DNA of 64,000 nucleotides, from positions 1 through 64,000 of the forward strand of contig JARXWK010000013.1 in the NCBI GenBank assembly GCA_029916745.1. The letters are read 5' to 3'. Under the pieces are notes generated by a model. It saw only the letters and a list, made by a program, of their open reading frames with translations, was not told the origin of the DNA and did no database searches. How positions within the stretch are numbered: the stretch's first letter is position 1; each line of letters begins with the position of its first letter. Shown in pieces: positions 56,702 through 64,000 of the stretch. The position numbers and the translations under genes are program-made. This DNA comes from Dysgonomonadaceae bacterium PH5-43 (GTDB lineage Bacteria > Bacteroidota > Bacteroidia > Bacteroidales > Azobacteroidaceae).

Positions 56702-56807
56702 CAAACTGTAGTGCGACACAAAAAAAACTCACTGTGTTTTACCCCGAAACTTACTGTGATTTAGGGAGAAACACAGTGAGTTTTTTTAAAAACACAGTGA
56801 GTTTATC
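56702..56807. repeat. Family 2 intergenic array, copy C, acting as rnr terminator
   Basis: The left end CAAACTGTAGTGCG is shared with copy B. ACTGTGT/A units lie at 56731 and 56753 and ACACAGT units at 56771 and 56792. The stem 56725-56739 with 56769-56783 is a perfect 15 bp and has runs of T on both strands, so it can terminate rnr on the minus strand. Confidence 0.85.
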
Positions 56808-56811
56808 TTTA

Positions 56812-58962
56812 TTACTCAGCCAGTGTAAAGTCTAACTGTTTGCGTTCGAGGTTAGCGCGGGCTACTTTAATCTTCAGAGGATCGCCCAATCTATAACGAT
56901 GTTTGTTACGGCGACCAACTAAGCTATAAGTCTTTTCGTCGAACTCATAGAAATCGTTATCTAAGTCGCGAACAGGAATCATACCCTCGCACATATTTTC
57001 GTTAAGTTCTACATACAATCCCCATTCGGTAACTCCAGAAATAACTCCATCGAATACCATACCGATTTTATCTGCCATAAATTCAACTTGTTTGTATTTG
57101 ATAGACGCACGCTCGGCAGTTGCTGCAAGATTTTCCATATCTGACGAGTGTTTACACTCTTCTTCTAATTTCTGTTCGGGCACAGAACGTCCTCCGCTTA
57201 AATATCGGTCGAGCAGTCGGTGAACCATCATATCGGGGTAGCGGCGAATGGGCGAGGTAAAGTGTGTGTAGTATTTGAATGCCAAGCCATAATGCCCTAT
57301 GTTTGATGTAGTATAGATAGCCTTAGCCATAGCTCGTATTGCTACAGTTTCGATAAGGTTTTGCTCTTTCTTACCCTGAACTGTATCTAATAGATTATTT
57401 ATACTCTTAGATATATCGTTGTTTGAGCCATTGTTTTTCAATTTATATCCGAAACGACGAATAAACTCCGATAGAGTTTCCATCTTTTCAGGATTAGGTA
57501 AATCGTGAACACGATAAACAAATGCTTTTGCTTTTTTATCTTTAGGAGTTTTCCCTATTGTTTCGGCAACCGTACGATTTGCCAACAACATAAACTCTTC
57601 AATAAGTTTATTGGCTTCTTTGGCTTCTTTGAAATACACTCTAAGAGGAGTGCCATCTTCAGCTATTTCGAAACGCACTTCTTTACGGTCGAAGTTAATA
57701 GCTCCGTTAGCAAAACGATTGTCTCTTAATGTTTTTGCGAGTTTGTTTAACGTTAAAATCTCTTCGCAAAATTCGCCTTGTTCGGTTTCTATAATCTCTT
57801 GAGCTTCTTCGTAAGTAAAACGGCGATCGGAGTTTATTATAGTTTTCCTTATTCTATAATTCTTAACTTCGGCTTCGTTGTTCATTTCAAATATAACGGA
57901 GAAACAAAGTTTGTCTTCGTTAGGACGAAGCGAACAAAGTTCGTTACTTAAAACTTCCGGAAGCATAGGTATTGTTCTGTCGACCAAATAAATTGAAGTT
58001 GCTCTTTGTTGAGCTTCTTTATCGATAATGTCGTCTTTCTTAACATAGTGCGTAACATCGGCTATGTGTACGCCTACTTCCCACAGTCCTTTAGTAGTTT
58101 TTTTGATAGATAGAGCATCGTCGAAGTCTTTGGCATCTTTAGGGTCGATGGTAAAAGTAAGCGTATCTCTAAAATCTTCACGCTCGGCAATATCTTCCTT
58201 AGTTATTTTCTTAGGGATTTTATGAGCGGCTTTCTCTACATTCTCAGGATATTTATAAGGTAAACCATATTCGGCTAATATTGCGTGCATCTCGGTGTGC
58301 TGATTGCCTGCATCTCCTAAAACATCTATTACTTCGCCTATAGGATTTTTAGCTCTATCGGGCCATTCTACTATTTTAACAACAGCCTTTTGTCCGTCTT
58401 TCCCTCCTTTTAGTTTATCTCTTGGTATAAAAATATCGTTCGATAAAGTTTTACTGTCAACTATCAAGAAAGAGTAATTCTTTGTAACATCTAATATGCC
58501 TACAAATGTGTTTTGAGCTCTTTCTAAAATTTCAATCACTTCGGCTTCGGTTTCTCTGCCTTTGCGTTTGGCGTGTATCTGTACTTTAACTCTGTCGCCA
58601 CTCATAGCGTGCATAGAGTTTCGTTCGTGCACCATTAAAGGCGTTCCACCGTCTTCTGGTATGAAAGAGTTTTTACCGTTAGAGCGTCTTTCAAACTTTC
58701 CTTCGGCTACACTGCCTAAACCATTAAGACGATATTTACCTCTATCGAGTTGAACCAAAAAGTCGTCCAAAAATAGTGTATCTATAATATCAAGAACCAT
58801 AAGTTTTCCTGCGTGAGTAGTTACACCTATTTCTGCACTCACTTGTTTGTAGTTCATTGCTTCTTTAGGATAAGTGTTGAAAAGGTTTACTACCCTTTGT
58901 ACTATCTCGTTCTTTTTGAGCCTTTTTGTAGGCTTCATTGCTTTAAATTTGTTTTTCGACAT
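56812..58962 (-). CDS. rnr: Ribonuclease R (3'-5' exoribonuclease)
   Basis: This 716-residue enzyme has an N-terminal winged-helix region, cold-shock domains, the RNB catalytic domain with TFTIDPKDAKDFDDALSIKK (aspartates coordinating the metal) and HYGLAFKYYTHFTSPIRRYPDMMVHRLL, and a C-terminal S1 domain (VFDGVISGVTEWGLYVELNE). It degrades structured RNAs. It is divergent from tamB. TATCTTTG on the minus strand at 58987-58994 is a likely -7 element. Confidence 0.97.
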   Translation of the reverse strand: MSKNKFKAMKPTKRLKKNEIVQRVVNLFNTYPKEAMNYKQVSAEIGVTTHAGKLMVLDIIDTLFLDDFLVQLDRGKYRLNGLGSVAEGKFERRSNGKNSFIPEDGGTPLMVHERNSMHAMSGDRVKVQIHAKRKGRETEAEVIEILERAQNTFVGILDVTKNYSFLIVDSKTLSNDIFIPRDKLKGGKDGQKAVVKIVEWPDRAKNPIGEVIDVLGDAGNQHTEMHAILAEYGLPYKYPENVEKAAHKIPKKITKEDIAEREDFRDTLTFTIDPKDAKDFDDALSIKKTTKGLWEVGVHIADVTHYVKKDDIIDKEAQQRATSIYLVDRTIPMLPEVLSNELCSLRPNEDKLCFSVIFEMNNEAEVKNYRIRKTIINSDRRFTYEEAQEIIETEQGEFCEEILTLNKLAKTLRDNRFANGAINFDRKEVRFEIAEDGTPLRVYFKEAKEANKLIEEFMLLANRTVAETIGKTPKDKKAKAFVYRVHDLPNPEKMETLSEFIRRFGYKLKNNGSNNDISKSINNLLDTVQGKKEQNLIETVAIRAMAKAIYTTSNIGHYGLAFKYYTHFTSPIRRYPDMMVHRLLDRYLSGGRSVPEQKLEEECKHSSDMENLAATAERASIKYKQVEFMADKIGMVFDGVISGVTEWGLYVELNENMCEGMIPVRDLDNDFYEFDEKTYSLVGRRNKHRYRLGDPLKIKVARANLERKQLDFTLAE

Positions 58963-59024
58963 AACATTCTATTAATATCTGTTAAACAAAGATAGTTATT
59001 TATTGTTTTCAAAGTACTATAAGT

Positions 59025-59053
59025 TTGTTTTATATTTTAATAATATACTTTTG
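59025..59053 (+). promoter_or_regulatory. Promoter of tamB-tamL
   Basis: TTG (59025-59027), 18 bp, TACTTTTG (59046-59053). The predicted transcription start is within a few bases of the GTG start at 59059, so the mRNA would be leaderless or nearly so. Confidence 0.7.
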
Positions 59054-59058
59054 TAGAG

Positions 59059-62000
59059 GTGAAAAAGAAAATAGTACGCATATTACTGATTATTATTGCA
59101 GCTTTGTTAGCTGTGATACTTTTAGTGTATGCCTTATTGTGGGTTCCTCCAGTGCAGCAAAAGATAAAAGATATTGCTCTTAAAGAAGTAATGAAAATAA
59201 CAGGAAACCAAATAAGTATAGGCAATTTATATTTACGTCCGTTTAATAAATTAAAACTCGATAATATTTATGTTGAAGATCTAAGTGGTGATACTTTATT
59301 GTATGCCGACAAACTTTCGGCAGGTTTTGATTTGTTTAAGATGTTGGATAATCACCTGCTTATAAAATCGGTAGAGCTTGAAAACTTTGTAGCTAATATT
59401 AATAAAGATAGTGTTAATGGCGATTTTAACTTTCAGTTTATAATAGATGCTTTTTCTTCGGAAGATAATGATACTACATCAACCTCTTCAATGTCTGTTC
59501 GGATTGATGATATTAAAATAAAAGGAGGGAACATTAATTACGATATTCTTTCAGAGCCTTTGCTTTCTGATGTTTTTGATTACAATCATATAAGTATAAA
59601 CGATTTAGAGACCGATGTAAACTTAAAGTCTATAGATATAGAAAGTCTTGATGTTGCCTTAAACAAATTTTCTCTTAAAGAACGTAGCGGTATTGTGGTA
59701 AACAATATAGCTCTAAAGGCAAACTCAGATAATGAAAGAATTAATATCAACGATTTGCAGATTGATATTCTTAACTCAACATTAAACGTACCTGAAGCTT
59801 GGGTAGATTATAGTGGTTACGAACTTAAAGATATTGTTGCTAAGGGTAAGTACTTTGTTCGTTCAGACAATAACTCTATAAATCTTTCCGACTTTAAGAT
59901 GTTTTATGCTGATATAGCTGCATTCAAAGAAGAATTAACTTTTTCGATTAATACCGAAGGGCAGTTGCCAGAAGTTACTGTTAATAACTTGAAAGCAAAC
60001 TATGGCGAAGGTATGAGGCTTAAGCTTGCTGCTTATATAAAAGACTTTAATAAATGGGAAAATACACCACTCGAACTTAACATTGATTATTTAGATATTT
60101 ATGAAAACGGACTTGAACATATTGCTGATTTTGCTATGTCGGGCGAACTCCCTATAAATGTTAATAGTGTAAATGTTTCTGGAAACTTAAGCGGACGCTT
60201 GCCTGATATAAATATTAACTTGTCGGCAAAAACTGATGTTGGAGATGCTTTGCTTAATGCTAATGGAGGTTATGAGTTTGATTCGGGAGATGCTCAATTT
60301 AATATTTCTCTACTTGCCAATGATTTTGACATAAACACCATACTTAATGATACTGTTTACGGTTGGGCAGGTTTGCAAGCCGAAGCTATAGGTAGTATAT
60401 CTGGTTCGGGAGTAATAAATGCTCGTGCGTCTGCAAACATTAATAGATTTGATTATAATGGTTATAGCTACAACAATGTAAATGCTAATGGTAGTTATGT
60501 AGGCGATAGCATAATGTTTATTATTGATAGTAAAGATATTAATCTACCTCTGTATGCCGAAGGAAAAGCGAATATAGGGAAATATAATCCATCGGCAAAT
60601 ATTTATTTAAGAGCCGACTCTATTAATCTTGATACACTAAATATTATACCTAATGTTAATAATATAATATTTGCTACGGCTATTAAAGCAGATGTAAAAG
60701 GGTTCGATCTCGAGAAAATGTATGTCGATTTAACTATCGACAGCTTGTTCTTTCGGAATGAAATAGGAGAGTTTTACGAACCGTCATTAAATTTAATATA
60801 TAATGCAGCAGATAGTAGTAGTAAAGAGCTTAGTATAAATTCTCGTCATATAACAGCTGATGCTAAGGGACAGTTTTCTTACAATGGTTTTATTGAATCA
60901 ATGAAAGAAACTCTGCCGGGTGTGTTTGGTTATCCCCAAGCTAATATAAAAAAGAAAGATGAAGTTGCTGAAACATTTAACTTCCGTATAGGAATTAATG
61001 AAATTAACTCTGTAACTGATTTGTTGGATCTGCCGCAGGCTATACCCGATTCTATTTTCTTTATGGGTAGATATAGAAACAATGGAACGGATATGAATCT
61101 TTCGTTAAGTGCTTATACTATGTTTACCGAGTCGGATACTATTATTGCAAGTATTATTCTTAAAAATATAGAAGATAGGTTGGGGGCTAACATTCATATT
61201 GATAACAAATCATCTAATTATGACTTCGATGGAGGTGTTGATGCTGAAATAGAGTTTCTTCCAGTTACATCAAATAACGGAATGCCAAATATGAATATAT
61301 TTCTTAATCCTTCGTTGTTGGTATTGAACGAAACATTCTTCGACCTAAATCCTTCACGAATAGAAATAAGAGACAGTACATATACGGTTTACGATTTATC
61401 TTTGTCTCAGTCTGAAAATCCTAATGAGTATATAAAATTAGATGGAGTAGTATCGGCATCTAAAGCAGATAGCTTAACTGTAGATGTGTCGCACTTTCAA
61501 TTTGGTACAGTATTCGGGGCAATGAAAGCCGATATACCTTTGTCTGGTGAAGCTAATGGTAAGATTACTGCACGTAATATTTTATCAGCTCCATTTATAC
61601 TAACAAGAAATTTATCAATCAATAATATTATATTCTCAGGTAACGAAATAGGAGATATAAATATAAAAAGTGGTTGGAATAGCGAACGTAATGGAATAGC
61701 TTTACGTGCAACGTTGGATCACCCCGAAAGAGAACAATCTGTAATATCTGGCTTTGCAAATCCCGAAACGGATTCGCTAAGGCTTAATGCTACAATAAAA
61801 GATATTCAGATGAAGTGGATAGAACCATTTACCGAAGGCTTGTTTTATGGCTTGGAAGGAAATATAGGTGCTAATATATCTATTAAAGGTAAAATTAAAA
61901 CGCCAGAAGTTAGTGGCACTGCTTATTTCGATAAATCTCGCTTAGGGATTAATATGCTCAATACTCTTTACACTATTACCGACACTCTTTATATTAGTTC

Positions 62001-63387
62001 TGATAGGGTAGAGGTTAAGCAGTTTACGCTTAAAGATGAGAATAATAATAAGTTGGTGGTCGATGGTAAGGTTACTCACAACAATTTTGCAAAAATCAAT
62101 CCAGATATATCTATAAGTTTCAATAACTTTCAGGTGATGAATAATGAGAATAAAACAGATAGCTTATTTTATGGTAACTTACGACTTAATGGTCAACTTA
62201 AGTTTACAAAGCAGCACGAAGATTATCTGTTGTCGGGAAATATGACTCATACTCCTAATTCAAAACTTATGATTAATATACCTTCATCGGCTAAAACTGC
62301 TGATAGATATAACTTTGTTACTTATGTTGATGCCGAAGGTATTCCTATTGCTGAAGACGAAATAGATAAGTTGGCTGCACTTAATGTAAACTTTCCTTTT
62401 AGAGTAAACGTAAATTTAACTCTAAACTCAGGCTTACACGCTGGAGTTGTTTATAATATGGCTACTGGCGATGCAGCCGAAGTGTCGGGTAATGGAACTA
62501 TAGGATTTACTTATGAGCTTGGTTCTCCTAATATGAATCTTTCGGGCGATTTTGTGCTCGAATCGGGCAAGGCTACTCTATCATTACTTAATATAACAAA
62601 GAAAACATTAACGGTAGAAGAGGGTAGTAAACTTATATTTAAAGGAAACCCACTTAATACATCGTTTGATGTTACTGCTTTATATTCTTTAAGAGCCGAC
62701 CTTGCAACTTTAGACCAAAGTTTTAGCGACTTAATGTCGAGAACTCGTATTCCTGTAACTGTTGCTATTACGGCTACTGGCAATATGAATAATCCAGAAC
62801 TAAAATATGATTTACGTATACCTAATCAACCTGAAGAGATACAACGTAAAGTATCGGGATTGCTATATACAGATGATATAAAGATTAAACAAATTGCTTA
62901 CTTGCTTGCTGTTGGAAGCTTTATGCCTCCCGACTTAAATGGAGCAGGAAATAGTAATAATCTTCTTACAACTGTAGGTTCGAGTGCTTTAAGTTCTGCT
63001 CTTAATTCTGCTCTGTCGGGAATACTTAACGATAACTGGAGTATAGGTACAGACCTTAAAGCTGGTGAAGATGGATTTAATGATATGGACGTTGATGTAA
63101 ACATATCAACTCAATTATTTGATGATAGACTAACTATTAATGGTACTATCGGATATACTAACGATGAGGCTTCGACTAATAATAATCTTACTGGCGACTT
63201 CGATGTGGAATATAAGTTAGTGCCATCGGGTAATATAGTGCTTAAGGCTTACAATAAAACAAATAATAAATACTTCGAAACAGCTCCTTATACTCAAGGA
63301 GTAGGGGTGGTGTATAAAAGAAATGCAAAAACATTTAAGCGACTCTTTGATAAACTTATTTGGAGAAAAGAAAAAGAAGAAAAATGA
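59059..63387 (+). CDS. tamB: TamB-family translocation/assembly module protein
   Basis: This 1442-residue protein has a single N-terminal membrane anchor (VRILLIIIAALLAVILLVYALLW), a very long beta-rich region, and the C-terminal DUF490/TamB domain (YELGSPNMNLSGDFVLESGKATL onward to SALNSALSGILNDNWSIGTDLK). TamB spans the periplasm and is thought to move phospholipids or assist barrel assembly. The start is a GTG because the hydrophobic anchor begins directly after it and no better ATG lies nearby. Its stop overlaps the tamL start (ATGA at 63384-63387). Confidence 0.93.
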   Translation: MKKKIVRILLIIIAALLAVILLVYALLWVPPVQQKIKDIALKEVMKITGNQISIGNLYLRPFNKLKLDNIYVEDLSGDTLLYADKLSAGFDLFKMLDNHLLIKSVELENFVANINKDSVNGDFNFQFIIDAFSSEDNDTTSTSSMSVRIDDIKIKGGNINYDILSEPLLSDVFDYNHISINDLETDVNLKSIDIESLDVALNKFSLKERSGIVVNNIALKANSDNERININDLQIDILNSTLNVPEAWVDYSGYELKDIVAKGKYFVRSDNNSINLSDFKMFYADIAAFKEELTFSINTEGQLPEVTVNNLKANYGEGMRLKLAAYIKDFNKWENTPLELNIDYLDIYENGLEHIADFAMSGELPINVNSVNVSGNLSGRLPDININLSAKTDVGDALLNANGGYEFDSGDAQFNISLLANDFDINTILNDTVYGWAGLQAEAIGSISGSGVINARASANINRFDYNGYSYNNVNANGSYVGDSIMFIIDSKDINLPLYAEGKANIGKYNPSANIYLRADSINLDTLNIIPNVNNIIFATAIKADVKGFDLEKMYVDLTIDSLFFRNEIGEFYEPSLNLIYNAADSSSKELSINSRHITADAKGQFSYNGFIESMKETLPGVFGYPQANIKKKDEVAETFNFRIGINEINSVTDLLDLPQAIPDSIFFMGRYRNNGTDMNLSLSAYTMFTESDTIIASIILKNIEDRLGANIHIDNKSSNYDFDGGVDAEIEFLPVTSNNGMPNMNIFLNPSLLVLNETFFDLNPSRIEIRDSTYTVYDLSLSQSENPNEYIKLDGVVSASKADSLTVDVSHFQFGTVFGAMKADIPLSGEANGKITARNILSAPFILTRNLSINNIIFSGNEIGDINIKSGWNSERNGIALRATLDHPEREQSVISGFANPETDSLRLNATIKDIQMKWIEPFTEGLFYGLEGNIGANISIKGKIKTPEVSGTAYFDKSRLGINMLNTLYTITDTLYISSDRVEVKQFTLKDENNNKLVVDGKVTHNNFAKINPDISISFNNFQVMNNENKTDSLFYGNLRLNGQLKFTKQHEDYLLSGNMTHTPNSKLMINIPSSAKTADRYNFVTYVDAEGIPIAEDEIDKLAALNVNFPFRVNVNLTLNSGLHAGVVYNMATGDAAEVSGNGTIGFTYELGSPNMNLSGDFVLESGKATLSLLNITKKTLTVEEGSKLIFKGNPLNTSFDVTALYSLRADLATLDQSFSDLMSRTRIPVTVAITATGNMNNPELKYDLRIPNQPEEIQRKVSGLLYTDDIKIKQIAYLLAVGSFMPPDLNGAGNSNNLLTTVGSSALSSALNSALSGILNDNWSIGTDLKAGEDGFNDMDVDVNISTQLFDDRLTINGTIGYTNDEASTNNNLTGDFDVEYKLVPSGNIVLKAYNKTNNKYFETAPYTQGVGVVYKRNAKTFKRLFDKLIWRKEKEEK

Positions 63388-64000
63388 GAAAGATAAAAGA
63401 TGTAATTTGGGCTTTGGATATTCTTATAAAGAGGAGAGTGCTTTTATTCTCTATCTCTCTATGTTTTGTATTTCTCTATTCTTGTAATACTACGAAGTAC
63501 GTACCTGATGGTGAATATCTATTAGATAAAGTAAGTATAAATGTTTTGGATAAAACATCTACCGAAATGTTGTTGATGCCTTATGTTCAGCAAACGCCTA
63601 ACGGCTCAACTTCAGTAGGTATTTATAATCTGGTAAACAACGATTCAAACTTTTTCAAGAAAGCAATTCGTAAGCTTGGAGCTCCTGCTATTATATATAA
63701 AAATAGTTTGACCGAATTGTCGGTTGAAGAACTTACTGCTCAAATGCGTAACATAGGTTATCTTAATGCGGAAGTAACTGCCAAAGTAGATACTACTTAC
63801 GATAAAAAGAAAGCATCTGTTACGTATACGGTTATAGGTCGTGAGCCATATCGTGTACGAAACTTCAAGAACAATATTTCTATTTTAGAAGCTCGCCCTG
63901 ATAATACTCCACGTCGTAGCTTTATGAATACTTTGCGAAAATTCAGGAATACCTCAAAGCAAGATACGCTATCAAACCAACAACATCGTGGTTATATAAG
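63384..64000 (+). CDS. tamL: TamL-type outer membrane lipoprotein (BamA/TamA superfamily), 5' part
   Basis: The first 205 residues are in the window and the gene continues past the end. They show a lipoprotein signal with the lipobox FLYSC followed by NTTKYVPDGEYLLDKVSINV and POTRA-like segments, such as ELTAQMRNIGYLNAEVTAKVD. In Bacteroidota this BamA-like lipoprotein is encoded after tamB and replaces TamA. ATGA overlap with tamB indicates translational coupling. The barrel domain is not visible here. Confidence 0.88.
   Translation, partial: MRKIKDVIWALDILIKRRVLLFSISLCFVFLYSCNTTKYVPDGEYLLDKVSINVLDKTSTEMLLMPYVQQTPNGSTSVGIYNLVNNDSNFFKKAIRKLGAPAIIYKNSLTELSVEELTAQMRNIGYLNAEVTAKVDTTYDKKKASVTYTVIGREPYRVRNFKNNISILEARPDNTPRRSFMNTLRKFRNTSKQDTLSNQQHRGYI

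Overview
The window is AT-rich (roughly one third G+C by eye) chromosomal DNA of a member of the Bacteroidota, most likely order Bacteroidales. The evidence is the gene content: a two-subunit methylmalonyl-CoA mutase, a K+-type membrane pyrophosphatase, the glycogen operon (debranching enzyme, GT4 synthase, GH57), the ftsX-DUF3098-uppP-truB-queA-folK cluster, an M49 peptidase with HECLGH, T9SS-like C-terminal tails, and tamB-tamL. Promoters of the Bacteroidota type (TTG, 18-20 bp, TAnnTTTG) occur in front of many genes. No rRNA, tRNA, CRISPR or complete insertion sequence was seen. A genus cannot be fixed from the sequence.

Layout. 0.2-4.9 kb: padR-pspC regulator pair, a truncated rhuM fragment between direct repeats, a gamma carbonic anhydrase homologue, mscL, a small lipoprotein and gapA. 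5.3-9.4 kb: mutA-mutB (minus). 9.8-11.3 kb: alkaline phosphatase and an HU-like protein. 11.5-17.9 kb: TolC/MacA/MacB-type tripartite exporter followed by its LytS/LytTR pair. 18-19.7 kb: paaK and an ACT-domain partner. 20.4-25.5 kb (minus): a secreted protein with a sorting tail, then a beta-helix lipoprotein with a histidine kinase and a LytTR regulator. 25.6-30.4 kb (minus): hppA, Nif3-like, zinc-ribbon coiled coil and a Nudix gene without a standard start codon. 30.5-32.9 kb: pepT-gcvT. 33.2-42.4 kb (minus): S41 protease, the folK/queA/truB/uppP/ftsX operon, an AlkD-like HEAT protein and dipeptidyl peptidase III. 42.6-47.3 kb (minus): glycogen operon. 47.4-50.9 kb: rhomboid protease, GH25 lysozyme, MATE exporter, Gdx-type SMR exporter. 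51-53.3 kb: nagB, a ROK kinase and an orphan HipB-like regulator. 53.4-56.5 kb: two BspA-like paralogues. 56.8-64 kb: rnr, and tamB-tamL running off the end.

The signals not explained by ordinary genes are mostly intergenic. Family 1 is a roughly 230-270 bp array seen four times (4972, 19851, 32906, 54859). It has a conserved 18-bp left border and about ten units on a strict 23-bp period. Each unit is a 14-bp quasi-palindrome (TCTCT-ACTA-AGAGA) plus a 9-bp G/C-rich linker, and the central ACTA is flipped to TAGT in some units while the arms stay the same. All four arrays have the same orientation and three lie exactly between convergent genes. Family 2 is a different array of ACACAGT(C/G)AG units on a 21-22 bp period (9530, 42467, 56702). 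Further signals are a promoter-terminator leader of unrecognised class before the MATE gene, a two-hairpin guanidine-II riboswitch with its own promoter before the SMR gene, and a 185-bp segment bounded by perfect 18-bp inverted repeats.
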